The notes under the pieces: generated by a model
What the model was told of the DNA's origin: nothing
The model's input: only the letters and a program-made list of their open reading frames with translations
The model's database searches: none
In this document: piece after piece, positions 12,225-25,101 of the stretch
Position numbering within the stretch: position 1 is the stretch's first letter
Layout of the letters: each line of letters begins with the position of its first letter
Made by a program: the position numbers and the translations under genes
Assembly: GCF_024679245.1 (NCBI RefSeq)
Contig: NC_090173.1
Location: forward strand, 54,316,806-54,380,805
Length of the DNA: 64,000 nt
DNA from: Pseudorasbora parva
Lineage: Eukaryota; Chordata; Actinopteri; Cypriniformes; Gobionidae
Direction: 5' to 3'

Positions 12225-14056
12225 ATTTAGCTCAGCATGTTAACTTTTCTACTCACTCCATGGGTCATACTTTGGATCTTATCTGTACATCTGGTTTAAA
12301 TACTGGAGGATTTTGCTTTTTCAGATCACAAACTCATAAACTTCAGTTTTAGTTTTCCAGCATCTATAACGCCTGTTAAAAACATGCTCACTTATCGCAA
12401 GGTTTGTTCTGTGAATCCATCTGCTTTATCAAATTCACTAAGGGCTTCTACTTTGTCAGACTGTCTACTATCTAACTGTCCATCTGAAATTCGCAGCATC
12501 TATAATAACACCATGTCCCAAATACTTGACAAACATGCTCCTGTTAAAACTCTTTAGCTATGAAGGAACACTTGCTCAACTACCGCATAGCTCTCAATGA
12601 TGCAAGATCCACATATTTCTCTTATACTATTAAAATTCCATGTGTAGGCCAAAGTCCCTGTTTGCTATGGTCAACAATCTCATTAATCTTCCACAACATT
12701 TTATTTCTGGTTCTGAGGTGCAGGTGAATAATTTTTCTTACTTTTCAGACAAACTGAAGTCAATCACTGCATCCATTTCCAATAACACCCCTAATACAAC
12801 TGACTCAAATGTTCACTTGATGTCAGCGGACTCGGCTAACTCCACATTAAGCTCTCTTTCTGCTTTTACTCTCCTGCTGCCATCGGTGATCTAATTGTGA
12901 AGTCTTACTCCACATCCTGTCAGCTTGACCTTACTCTGACTGTTTTACTCAAGATGTGTGTCCTTTCATCACACATATGATAAACTCAAGTTTGGCAAGT
13001 GCTATTGTTCCAGCAGAATTAAAACTGGCTGCCGTGACCCCTGTTCTTATAAAATACGGGCCTTGACCATCTGAATATGAATAACTATAGGCCAATCTCA
13101 GACTTACCAATCTTGAGTAAAATCCTTGAAAATGTTGTGGCTTCACAATTGAGATCATATTTAAATGCTAACGGCCTTTTTGAACCTTTTCAGTCAGAGT
13201 TTTGCACATCACTTAGCACTGAAACTGCTCTTCTTCGTATGGCTAATGATATTGCTCTTTCTATAGACTCAGGGTTAATACATATCTTGATTCTTCTGGA
13301 TCTAAGCTCTGCATTCAACACAGTCTGCCTTGAAATACGCATTTCTTGTCTTTATGATATTGGCATCACTGGTTCTGCTCTTTAGCGACAGAAAATATTA
13401 CATCCCCATACAAGGCTATAAATCGGCCACTGCTCCGCTTTCACAGGGTGTTCCTCAGGGCTCCGTTCTGTTCCACTTCTGTTTATCATTTGTATTCACT
13501 TGCAAACATATACACAGACATGGACTTCAATTTTTGAAGAAACATCCAAACATCCAAATTTACCATACCACCAGCTCTGATAGGCCATCCGTGCCTGACT
13601 CACTCACTGCATGTATCAGGGATATCAAGCATTGGATGTAAACTAAATGATAGTAAAACTGGATTCCTTATGATCGGCTCTGCAACCACAGTCAAAAGAG
13701 GCCAAAATCCTTGTTTGCTATGGTCAACAATCTCATTAATCCTCCACAACATGTTATTTCTGGCTCTGAGGTGGGGGATTAAATATTGCACTAAAATTAG
13801 GATCCAAGTTATTCAACTAAATATACAAAAAATAATAATTAATTAGGTCTTATTTAATTCTATAAACTATAATACTGATCTGCCAACATTGTCGCTGTAT
13901 AATAAATTAAAATAAGCTGCTAACATCACTGTTTTCTCCAGTACGACTGTACAGCCAAATCTAATTGTGTTGCAATATTGTCCTGTTTGACACTGTGAAG
14001 CTGCTTTGACACAATCGGCATTGTAAAAGCGCTATAGAAATAAAGTTGATTGATTG
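12225..14056 (+). mobile_element. Old, rearranged L2-clade LINE copy
   Basis: Several collinear pieces of an L2 element are on the plus strand. Near 12250-12340 is the end of the endonuclease domain (HSMGHTLDLICTSGL, then SDHKLI). A linker with LDKHAPVKTL follows at about 12525. Reverse-transcriptase pieces lie at 13077-13640. The L2 3' end is at 13790-14056 (GACACTGTGAAGCTGCTTTG, AAAGCGCTATAGAAATAAAG, then a GATTGATT tail). This 3' end matches that of the younger L2 at 54715-54978. Frame breaks are numerous, the 5' half is missing, and a 70-bp piece occurs twice (about 12650 and 13700), so the copy is rearranged as well as dead. Confidence 0.85.
13077..13640 (+). pseudogene. L2 reverse transcriptase fragment
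   Basis: The frame begins with NNYRPISDLPILSKILENVV, the conserved entry to the L2 reverse-transcriptase domain. It continues through ETALLRMANDIALS and LLDLSSAFNTV, where the first catalytic aspartate (the D of SAFDT) is replaced by N. After a frame break the next piece carries GVPQGSV. The YADD active-site block is absent; the sequence jumps from there to a DIKHWM-like stretch near 13620. It is clearly inactive. Confidence 0.85.
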
Positions 14057-14214
14057 ATTAGAGCAACTTTTGTTTGATAAGGAGGAACAGTGGTGTGAAA
14101 TTTGGTGGTATGACAATGGTCGATTGATGAACACCAACGTCTTTTAGAAATAAATCTGTAACTGTAACAGAGGCCAGCTGGTAGTTGCTGTGCGAGTAAA
14201 CCTCACTCCTCTGA

Positions 14215-14330
14215 TCTCAAGAGATGCTCTAGCGACTAATGCTAGCGGTTGCAGCCTTTAGCCACATTGTTAGTGTCCAACTCTCATGCCGGCGGACCGG
14301 GGTTCAAGTCCTGGTCCAAACAGAAGGAGT
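14215..14330 (+). repeat. tRNA-like SINE head fragment
   Basis: The stretch has the general layout of a tRNA-derived SINE promoter. An A-box-like region lies near TTTAGCCACATTGTTAGTG and a good B-box, GGTTCAAGTCC, about 50 bp later, inside GACCGGGGTTCAAGTCC. It does not fold convincingly as a functional tRNA with a matched acceptor stem, so a decayed SINE or tRNA pseudogene is the best reading. Confidence 0.5.
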
Positions 14331-15035
14331 TTAATAACCTTTTCCAATCTGAGGTCCTCGAAAAGGTCCTTGACCAAGGCAACCTTATACAAACCTGTGT
14401 GATTCTGAATCCAGTTGCCACCTTAAATTAACTATGACTTTCTTCCACGAAGATATTTACTCTTGGATCATTTTGGTCGATAACTAAGAGGAAACGGTTC
14501 TGGCACGACTGTACATAAAGCTCTTTTACCTCAAATGATCAATGAATTATGTTTGCTTTTTTATTCAAATCTATAGTAAATGCAGACTGAATGTCATAGA
14601 CACGGCTGAATGGCGAAGCTCCTGTCGCCTCTCCAGTAGCCCAATGTAAGAGGACGTGATGAAAGCAAGCTGATGTGTTTCAGAGCTGACTGCATCCCAA
14701 AGGGCTCAACACCTCAGCAGCGACCAATCACAGTTCCTCACCCTGAGCTGGGTGTTATTTTTTCTCAGGGGTCAGAGGTCACACTTTCTGTTTGCACCTT
14801 CACGATGCTCATATCCTCTTGCTGTCTCCGTCCCTCATTCTCTCAGACTCTCGCTCTTCACAGCTGCACAAACAGGAAGGGACCGAGTTAAACAATCGGC
14901 TCAGGGATTAAACATGCCCTTATTAACCTTTGAACTTTCATGCAGATGCTCGGTTACACAGTGTTGAAGTGAAATGGAAACTACAACCATTAACCAAATG
15001 AATCTTTAACACACTGGAAATCAACTGGTTTTCTG
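14331..15035. other. Intergenic, nothing recognised
   Basis: No similarity to known families was seen in the short overlapping frames at 14673-14967, and there are no terminal repeats. Confidence 0.45.
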
Positions 15036-15735
15036 CACTGCAAAAAAAATGCTTTTCTTACTTAGTATTTTTGTCTTTTTTCTAGTCAAAATATCAAACA
15101 TTTCTTAAAGCAAAAACCATTTACTAGACAAGCAAACGTATTTGTGATTAAGTGATTTTTTGCTTAAAATAAGCAAAATTAATCTGCCAATGAGGTAAGC
15201 AGAATAATCTTGTTTTGTGTTTGAATTGAGATTATTTAGTTATTTTTTCACAAAACAAGACAAAAACTTTTGCTTGTCTAGTAAATGTTTCTGGATCTCA
15301 ACTGGTTTTCTGCACTGCAAAAAAATGCTTTTCTTACTTAGTATTTTTGTCTTTTTTCTAGTCTAAACATCTAAAAATTCTTAAAACAAGAAGTATTTAC
15401 TAGACAAGCAAACGTTTTTGTCTTGTTTTGGGGAAAAATAACTCAAAATGAAGAGAGTTCTATCTTAAAATAAGCAAAATAATCTGCCAATGGGGTAAGA
15501 AGAATAATCTTGTTTTCTGTTTGAATTAAGATTATAATTTTAAGCTTTCTTAAAATAATTTCTAATTAGATTAGCTTATTTTTAAGCAAAAACTCTCTTC
15601 ATTTTCACAAAACAAAACAAAAACTTTTGCTTGTCTAGTAAATATTTCTTAATGTAAGAATCTTTAGTTTTTTGGACTTAAAACAAGACAAAAATACTAA
15701 TTAAGAAAAGCTTTTTTTTTTTTTTTTTTGCAGTG
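15036..15735. mobile_element. CACTGC-type MITE, two copies in tandem (first one truncated)
   Basis: Copy one starts at 15036 with CACTGCAAAA, then TGCTTTTCTTACTTAGTATT. It is cut off at about 15290, and a second copy begins at 15313 with the same words and runs to GCAGTG at 15735. The flank TCAACTGGTTTTCTG precedes both starts, which suggests a local tandem duplication that included the flank and not two independent insertions. Internally the element has inverted pieces such as ACTAGACAAGCAAA and TTTGCTTGTCTAGT. No coding capacity. Confidence 0.8.
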
Positions 15736-15947
15736 TGAATAGTACGTTGGACATCCAAGAGGTGACCCAACACACATGGTTTATCATTCGAAAGTAAACA
15801 AAAAGTAGCATATTGACTTATTAATAAGAATAATGTTAATGTATTATAAATGTTAAATGTGCACAAAACAATTTTTACATAAATATTAATACAATCGCTT
15901 CACATTTCTGCTTTGTTCCTTTGGTCTCCATTGAAAGTGAATTACTA

Positions 15948-16322
15948 CACTGCAAAAAATGCTTTTCTTACTTAGTATTTTTGTCTTGTTTCTAGTCCAA
16001 ACATCTAAACATTCTTAAAATAAGAAGTATTTACTAGACAAGCAAAATAAATCAAAATGAAGAGAGTTTTTGCTTAAAATAAGCAAAATAATCTGCCAAT
16101 GGGGTAAGAAAAATAATCTTAAAACAATATTATTTTTCTCACCCCATTGGCAGAATATTTAGCTTATTTTAAGCAAAAACTCTCTTACTTTTGAGCAATT
16201 TTTCCCAAAACAAGACAATATTTTTTTACTTGTCTTGTAAATGTTTCTTAATGGAAGAATTTTTTTGATATTTTGACTATAGAAACAAGACAAAATACGT
16301 AAGACATGCATTCTTTGCCGTG
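15948..16322. mobile_element. CACTGC-type MITE, third copy
   Basis: It begins CACTGCAAAAAATGCTTTTC and ends with the decayed inverted counterpart ATGCATTCTTTGCCGTG. The body has the same inverted segments as 15036-15735, including AATCTGCCAATGGGGTAAGA and its reverse complement. The right terminus has mutations (GCCGTG for GCAGTG). Confidence 0.8.
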
Positions 16323-18435
16323 TGTATATTATTTTTTCAAACTAAAGGGCAAGTCAGCCTCATTTGGTAACTGGCAGCACGTCACAGATGCTTTTATGCC
16401 TGATGATGGAGCTTGACTTGTATTGAACTCAAAGCCTTCCTTTAACTCAAAACTAGAAGTAAGTGGATGTTGTCCCCTGACTCGGCCCCAACTTGAATGC
16501 AATCAAAGACAGCTGGAATCATCTGTAAAATGGCTTTTATTGGAAAGATGATGGATCCCCGGAGCACATAAATTAGAATTACACTGGCTGTGGGAGAATG
16601 AAGCATATTCTGGTTGAGATGCCAAACCATTGTGCCCAGCTGCCAGAAGGACAGCCTGCCAAACACGTTTGTAAACCTCCCAGAGACAGACAGCCCTAAA
16701 GAGAGACATGAGAGCAGAATCAGCCATGGCGCTTTTCAGAGCAAATCTGCACGCTTTCCTAATGTTACTTTCCATCTCCAACTGAATGAGCAATAAATTC
16801 ACCTTAATACCATACCTTTATATCATCATTGGTGTAAGGACAACAATATTTAACTTCCCCCCAATAGAATATTTTGTTTTATGAATATCTGTGCATGCAA
16901 TATCAAAAGAAAGAGCCGACCCTCTTCTTTAAACAAAACAAACCATTTACTCTAGCGTCATGCGTTCCCTTTTTATCAGCACTTGAATATGGGTACGTTT
17001 CATAAAATAGCAACATTTTGAACAAAAATCTGAGAAAATCACGTATTTGTGAAAGACTGACTCCAGATCAGATTCAGAAATGATCAAACACAGATGGAGG
17101 AGATCGAGTCCATCAGCTTCAGTCCTGTAGCTCGTCCTGAAACAGTACATAGTTTTGATTTATATTATGATTAATGTTGATGATCACGTTATTTTTCATA
17201 TGCATGATTGATTACATACGATCGCTTGTTTTACTGCTTCTTCCTCGTGTGTTTTGATCAGGAGATTCTGTACTCATTCAGAAGATGTGTAAAAGCACCC
17301 TATAACAATGAAAACACAGAATTAAACACTATTAAACCATATAAAGTCCCCCCCCCCCTTATATAATTTTGCCCGAAAAACACATAAAATAACACTTAAG
17401 TTCAACAATTATACTCTTCTCGTCAAGTCCTAAGCAAAGCATGCTGGGAACTACAGTTTCAGCAAAAATCATGTTCAAGTACTTGATTGGTTCACATTAA
17501 CCCCAAATAATGTGTTATCTAGTAGATTGCACATTTTAGAAAATTACATTAATCGAAAGCAAAGAAATCACGTTTAGAAGAGAAACACAATTTTGTTGCA
17601 AAGATCGCAAAATAAGATTACGTAAATTGGCCACTTTGCACATGTTTACATACACTTTTCAAAACTGTCAAACCTAGAACAACACAAAAATGAATGACAA
17701 ATGTCTACAGGAATACCATATTGAAATACAAAATATTCAGATACTATCATCAAAGAAGTTAGATGTAATGAGAGACATACACACTTGTTAGTCTTTCAGT
17801 GTTATTACCATCCATTAAAAGGGGGGAACTTAGGAATTATTTTGGACAGTAATGTAAGCATGGACTATGTAGCATATATGGCAGTGAATTATAAACACTC
17901 GAGAGTGTCATTCTTGTTTTGTAAAGACATTTTACAAAAGAAATCATTGTATAATGCATGTTGTTAGTGTTTTGAAGGTCTGAGTTTTATGATTGACAAA
18001 GTGTGTTTGTTGGGTGAAACCTATAGTGTTCTGGAAGAATGAGTTGATTTGAAACATGAATAAAGGGTTTTGTTTTAGTGCATTTTGAATGTGAAATGAA
18101 CTGCTGTGCCAAGTTGAAAGTTGGTTTGGAGAAATGGGTAAAGACTTTTGAAAAAGTTACCTATGCATTGAAAAATAGCTATTGTAAAAAACAAAACAAA
18201 ACAAAAACTGCAATACAATGATATACGAAATAGTGACCAACGATAGACCATTTTGATTGAAGTCACCATTATGGTGATCAGTGTTTAGACCTTGCCTTTT
18301 TAATATATTTTTTTCTCCAGCTGCTGTAATTGGGTCTATAAAGCACATTTGTTATGGCAAGGGAAGCCACACATTTTTGGGGGAGTGACCTATTGGTTAT
18401 TTACTAATGATGACATCATCATAATGTAACATAAT
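16323..18435. other. Intergenic, no recognised gene
   Basis: Two overlapping minus-strand frames (16442-16802) resemble no family I know, and the peptides look non-coding. An 11-base C run lies at 17348-17358, and a TGCTGGGAACTACAGTTT motif at about 17442 also recurs in altered form near 43800. Otherwise nothing was found. Confidence 0.45.
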
Positions 18436-21400
18436 CCACAGCTTTACCCTTAAACTGACCCACACCACCACACCTGTCCCTAACTTTACCCTTAAACTGA
18501 CCCACAATACCACACCTGACCCTAACTTTACCCTTAAACTGATCCACACCACCACACCTGTCCCTAACTTTACCCTTAAACTGACCCACACCACCACACC
18601 TCTCCCTAACTTTACCCTTAAACTGACCCACACCACCACACCTGACCCTAACTTTACCCTTAAACTGACCCACATCACCACACCTGTCCCTAACGTTACC
18701 CTTAAACTGACCCACACCACCACACCTGTCCCTAACTTTACCCTTAAACTGATCCACACCACCACACCTGTCCCTAACTTTACCCTTAAACTGACCCACA
18801 CCACCACATCTGACCCTAACTTTACCCTTAAACTGACCCACACCACCACACCTGTCCCTAACTTTACCCTTAAACTGACCCACACCACCACACCTGACCC
18901 TAACTTTACCCTTAAACTGACCCACACCACCACACCTGTCTCTAACTTTACCCTTAAACTGACCCACACCACCACACCTGTCCCTAACTTTACCATTAAA
19001 CTGACCCACACCACCACACCTGTCCCTAACTTTACCCTTAAACTGACCCACACCACCACACCTGTCTCTAACTTTACCCTTAAACTGACCCACACCACCA
19101 CACCTGACCCTAACTTTACCCTTAAACTGACCCACACCACCACACCTGACCCTAACTTTACCCTTAAACTGACCCACACCACCACACCTGACCCTAACTT
19201 TACCCTTAAACTCACCCACACCACCACCACACCTGTCTCTAACTTTACCCTTAAACTGACCCACACCACCACACCTGTCTCTAACTTTACCCTTAAACTG
19301 ACCCACACCACCACACCTGACCCTAACTTTACCCTTAAACTGACCCACACCACCACACCTGTCCCTAACTTTACCCTTAAACTGACCCACACCACCACGC
19401 CTGTCCCTAACTTTACCCTTAAACTGACCAACACCACCACACCTGCCTCTAACTTTACCCTTAAACTGACCCACACCAACACACCTGTCCCTAACTTTAC
19501 CCTTAAACCTACCCACACCACCACACCTGTCCCTAACTTTACCCTTAAACTGACCCACACCACCACACCTGTCCCTAACTTTACCCTTAAACTGACCCAC
19601 ACCACCACACCTGACCCTAAATTTACCCTTAAACTGACCCACACCACCACACCTGACCCTAACTTTACCCTTAAACTGACCCACACCAACACACCTGTCC
19701 CTAACTTTACCCTTAAACAGACCCACACCAACACACCTGTCCCTAACTTTACCCTTAAACTGACCCACACCACCACACCTGACCCTAACTTTACCCTTAA
19801 ACTGACCCACACCACCACACCCGACCCTAACTTTACCCTTAAACTGACCCACACCACCACACCAGTCCCTAACTTTACCCTTAAACTGACCCACACCACC
19901 ACACCTGACCCTAACTCTACCCTTAAACTGACCCACACCACCCCAACTGTCCCTAACTTTACCCTTAAACTGACCCACACCACCACACCTGTCCCTAACT
20001 TTACCCTTAAACTGACCCACACCACACCACCACACCTGACCCTAACTTTACCCTTAAACTGACCCACACCACCACACCTGACCCTAACTCTACCCTTAAA
20101 CTGACCCACACCACCCCAACTGTCCCTAACTTTACCCTTAAACTGACCCACACCACCACACCTGTCCCTAACTTTACCCTTAAACTGACCCACACCACAC
20201 CACCACACCTGACCCTAACTTTACCCTTAAACTGACCCACACCACCACACCTGTCCCTAACTTTACCCTTAAACTGACCCACACCACCACACCCGACCCT
20301 AACTTTACCCTTAAACTGACCCACACCACCACACCTGACCCTAACTTTACCCTTAAACTGACCCACACCACTACACCCGACCCTAAATTTACCCTTAAAC
20401 TGACCCACACCACCACACCTGACCCTAACTTTACCCTTAAACTGACCCACACCACCACACCTGACCCTAACTCTACCCTTAAACTGACCCACACCACCCC
20501 AACTGTCCCTAACTTTACCCTTAAACTGACCCACACCACCACACCTGTCCCTAACTTTACCCTTAAACTGACCCACACCACACCACCACACCTGACCCTA
20601 ACTTTACCCTTAAACTGACCCACACCACCACACCTGACCCTAACTTTACCCTTAAACTGACCCACACCACAACACCTGACCCTAACTTTACCCTTAAACT
20701 GACCCACACCACCCCAACTGTCCCTAACTTTACCCTTAAACTGACCCACACCACCACACCTGTCCCTAACTTTACCCTTAAACTGACCCACACCACACCA
20801 CCACACCTGACCCTAACTTTACCCTTAAACTGACCCACACCACCACACCTGACCCTAACTTTACCCTTAAACTGACCCACACCACCACACCTGTCCCTAA
20901 CTTTACCCTTAAACTGACCCACACCACCACACCCGACCCTAACTTTACCCTTAAACTGACCCACACCAACACACCTGACCCTAACTTTACCCTTAAACTG
21001 ACCCACACCACTACACCCGACCCTAACTTTACCCTTAAACTGACCCACACCACCACACCTGACCCTAACTTTACCCTTAAACTGACCCACACCACCACAC
21101 CAGTCCCTAACTTTACCCTTAAACTGACCCACACCACCACACCTGTCCCTAACCCTACCCTTAAACTGACCCACACCACCACACCTGTCCCTAACTTTAC
21201 CCTTAAACTGACCCACACCACCACACCAGTCCCTAACTTTACCCTTAAACTGACCCACACCACCACACCTGTCCCTAACTTTACCCTTAAACTGACCCAC
21301 ACCACCACACCTGTCCCTAACTTTACCCTTAAACTGACCCACACCACCACACCTGTCCCTATCTTTACCCTTAAACTGACCCACACCACCACACCCGACC

Positions 21401-22500
21401 CTAACTTTACCCTTAAACTGACCCACACCACCACACCTGACCCTAACTTTACCCTTAAACTGACCCACACCACCACACCTGTCCCTAACTTTACCCTTAA
21501 ACTGACCCACACCACCACACCCGTCCCTAACTTTACCCTTAAACTGACCCACACCACCACACCTGTCCCAAACTTTACCCTTAATCTGACCCACACCACC
21601 ACACCCGACCCTAACTTTACCCTTAAACTGACCCACACCACCACACCAGTCCCTAACTTTAGCCTTAAACTGACCCACACCACCACACCTGACCCTAACT
21701 CTACCCTTAAACTGACCCACACCACCACACCTGTCCCTAACTTTACCCTTAAACTGACCCACACCACCACACCGGACCCTAACTTTACCCTTAAACTGAC
21801 CCCCACCACCACACCTGACCCTAACTTTACCCTTAAACTGACCCACACCACCACACCTGACCCTAACTTTACCCTTAAACTGACCCACACCACCACACCT
21901 GTCCCTAACTTTACCCTTAAACTGACCCACACCACCACACCTGACCCTAACTTTACCCTTAAACTGACCCACACCACCACACCGGACCCTAACTTTACCC
22001 TTAAACTGACCCACACCACCACACCTGTCCCTAACTTTACCCTTAAACTGACCCACACCACCACACCTGACCCTAACTTTACCCTTAAACTGACTCCCAC
22101 CACCACACCTGACCCTAACTTTACCCTTAAACTGACCCACACCACCACACCTGACCCTAACTTTACCCTTAAACTGACCCACACCACCACACCTGACCCT
22201 AACTTTACCCTTAATCTGACCCACACCACCACACCTAAACCCTAACTTTACTCTTAAACTGACCCACACCACCACACCTGACCCTAACTTTACCCTTAAT
22301 CTGACCCACACCACCACACCTAAACCCTAACTTTACCCTTAAACTGACCCACACCACCACATCTGACCCTAACTTTACCCTTAAACTGACCCACACCTGT
22401 CCCTAACTTTACCCTTAAACTGACCCACACCACCACACCCGACCCTAACTTTACCCTTAAACTGACCCACACCACCAGACCTGTCTCTAACTTTACCCGT
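18436..22500. repeat. 4.1-kb minisatellite, 42-bp unit containing CCCTAAC
   Basis: About 95 head-to-tail copies of a 42-bp unit built from CCCTAACTTTACCC, TTAAACTGACCC, ACACCACCAC and ACCTGT or ACCTGA. The length is a multiple of three and the unit lacks stops in two minus-strand frames. This gives uninterrupted frames of up to 603 codons repeating VVVWVSLRVKLGTG or CGGVGQFKGKVRDR. Nothing about these looks like a protein: there is no non-repeat domain, no codon-position bias, and the same DNA is open in two frames. A 47-bp variant with an extra ACACC-type insertion occurs near 20022, 20194, 20579 and 20791 and marks larger duplicated blocks. Confidence 0.97.
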
Positions 22501-24013
22501 ATCCCACCTCAATAGCAGCAAAAGTGTTGTGCAATACAATATGAACACAATAAGTACATTGCACTTATTTTTATGATGTAAAAACACAGTAGGCTACCTA
22601 TTATAAAGTGGGATCGAAATAAGTACAATTTGGAATATCATAAAGGGTAAATGATGTGCAGAATTCTTAATTCTATGTAAAATATATCCATTAAAGACAC
22701 GTCTATAAAGAATTGTAACAGTAACTAACACAATGCAAAGAACCCTGCTTTCCAGAATAATTACTGATGTGTAACACCTTTGTAACATTTATCCTTCCTA
22801 ATTCACCCTGCTTTACTCACGCACATTAATTTTACTTCTTTGCACTTGTTCAGGAACACTGGCCATGCGTTTGTCAGCAATTTCCTTCGGGGTGCCCATC
22901 AGAGCTCGGATCCTGGTCTAGCCATGGTGGATAAAATTGCCCACAGTGTGACTAGCCTGCCATATTTATCATCAAGTGTGTAAATCAATCGTTTTTTTAT
23001 CACCTCTGTGTGTGGGAACGCAGTAAAAGTCGTCACAGAGAGAAGCGCATCCGGTGCGGTCGAGTGGAATTTATAGTGCCTCATTGGATTGTGGGAAGGA
23101 TCTTGGACACCCGACTCCAGCGGAGACCTTGAGAAGGGGGACGGGAAGAAAGTATCTTTTCATTTTGTCTGCCACCCCTTCTCTCTCTTCCTTTTCCCCA
23201 TCATGCAACTAATTTAACTTTGTTAAACTTAGTTGATTTTTGTTTAAATGTTTTGTTACATTTTGTATTGTTTGTCATAAACTGCTTTTGAAGCATTTAT
23301 CAATTTCACCAGTCAACATAAAGGGCTGATAGTTTGACAAACCCCAAACAGTTTGTTTTATACAAACAGGAAAGAGGCAATTTGAGTGGCGGACTGTAGG
23401 CGGCATTATTATATAGCTTTGAACAGGTGACATTTACAGTGGCTTGTTCTAATGACTGCCTTGACTTTGTTTGCCGGAAGCGCCTATTATAACAGGTGAA
23501 GCGTGACACAGAACAGCCAGACGGCAGCAGTGTGTGTGTGTGTGTTTGTGGATACACAGCACACTCATACTGTATATGGATTTCCGCAGTTTTATGATGG
23601 AGGAAGTGTTGGCGGCACACCATGCATGCTGAGTAATATGAGGGGTTCAGTCCAGCCTGAATGAGGCACAGCGATCCGCCTCAGTCCACATACAGTACAT
23701 GCTGCTTTAACACACACTTTGTCTCTCTGAGCTATAGATGTGTGTATTAGTCTAAAGTGCATCTGTGAGCTGCATGATCTGTGCTCCTCACAATTGGAGC
23801 AACCTTTTATTTCACACATATGAATCAAGGGTGTAAGCTCGATTTGAAAAGCTACACCCTATATGTGTCTTTATTAAACAAAACCACATAACTCAAAAAA
23901 ATAACATACCAAGAATAAGTGAGTATGAAGAACTTAAACACACATGGTAAACTAAATGAATATCCATGGCAACTGATTAGGAAAATAAGAACAAAGGAAC
24001 ACAGGTAAACAGA
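22501..24013. other. Intergenic, no recognised gene
   Basis: Several frames of 60-105 codons lie on the minus strand, none with recognisable domains. A short stem (AGGGTGTA against TACACCCT, 23828-23860) and a small TG repeat near 23530 are the only structures noted. Confidence 0.45.
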
Positions 24014-24314
24014 CACTGCAAAAAATGCTTTTCTTACTTAGTATTTTTCTCTTGTTTCTAGTCAAAATATCAAAATAATCTGCCAATGGGGTGAGAAAAA
24101 TAATCTTGTTTTCTGTTTGAATTAAGGTCATTTGCTTACCCCATTGGCAGATTATATTTTTTAAGCAAAATTTCTTTTAATTTTGAGTTATTTCCCCCCC
24201 AAAAAATACAATATTTTTTACTTGTCTAGTAAATGTTTCTTAATGTAAGAATTTTTAGATATTTTGACTAGAAACAAGACAAAAATACAAGTAAGAAAAT
24301 AATATTTTGCAGTG
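24014..24314. mobile_element. CACTGC-type MITE, fourth copy
   Basis: It starts CACTGCAAAAAATGCTTTTC and ends AATATTTTGCAGTG, with the body an imperfect inverted repeat around the AATCTGCCAATGGGGTGAGA and CCCATTGGCAGATT segments. It belongs to the same family as 15036-15735 and 15948-16322. Confidence 0.85.
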
Positions 24315-24435
24315 GGTGATTAAACAGACTAAAATTAAAAGAAAACTAAGCATTAAAATGACCGAATGCCCCCCTCTGGAAAAGCATAGCACCATAAAAT
24401 TGAATTCTCAATTTAAAACTGAACATTAGTCTGGG

Positions 24436-25101
24436 CAGGGCCGTGTTAAGCCTTTGTGGGGCCCTGGGCTAAGCTTTTGCGGGGCCCTTGCCCCCCACAT
24501 TCACACACATTAGAAACGATCAACGCGCTGCTGCAGACACACCGCTCCTGGAAAGCACTGCCGGACCGCATCCGTGTGCATTGAGAAAGCTGAAATCCGT
24601 TAACATTGGGACGTATAACAGGCGATCTATTCGTGATCAAACTATTTGCGTTGCAGTAGTAGTTCAGGGAGTCATTTATTGGACTACTACACAATAATAG
24701 AAAGATGGTTTTATCGCTATTATCTCATCACATTTGAAGCGCCGCTAATGTAAATCGTAAGAGGAACATTTTATATTTTATGCATTGGGAATTTGGGATA
24801 CACTAGCTGCCTGCTGGGGTGGCAATGGTCTTTCTTTTAGGGTGGCAGTTGAAACCCCAGTAGATCCGCCCCTGCCACTGTCATATTTTCTTAAATTTTC
24901 GTTCAACATGTTGAGGTGACGATGTACTGGGTGTCCGCTGTGACTCGATTCGGGTGTGTGACAACGATGATCAACATATGCATAATTACCTCGATCCAAA
25001 AAAAAAAAAAGATAACGCAAAAGAGAATTGTCTCGGGGGGCCCCTGGTGTTCAGGGCCCTGGGCTGCAGCCCATGTTGTCCATTAGGATAACGCGGCCCT
25101 G
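24436..25101. mobile_element. Non-autonomous hAT-like element, CAGGGCCG termini, 8-bp duplication
   Basis: The left terminus CAGGGCCGTGTTAAGCC is matched by the right terminus GGATAACGCGGCCCTG. The terminal repeats also share the GGGGCCCTGGGCT motif. Flanking octamers are AGTCTGGG (24428-24435) and GGTCTGGG (25102-25109), one mismatch in eight, the size expected for hAT transposition. No transposase frame is present; small frames inside are not conserved domains. The interior may contain a piece of another element (24810-24880). Confidence 0.85.

Noticed and set aside
18397..22317. Minus-strand ORFs of 603, 538, 584 and 484 codons
   Set aside because: They are translations of a 42-bp minisatellite in two overlapping frames. 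There is no non-repeat domain, and the openness follows from unit length and lack of stop words.
18436..22500. Interstitial telomere
   Set aside because: CCCTAAC occurs once per 42-bp unit and is not in tandem hexamers, so it is only telomere-like.
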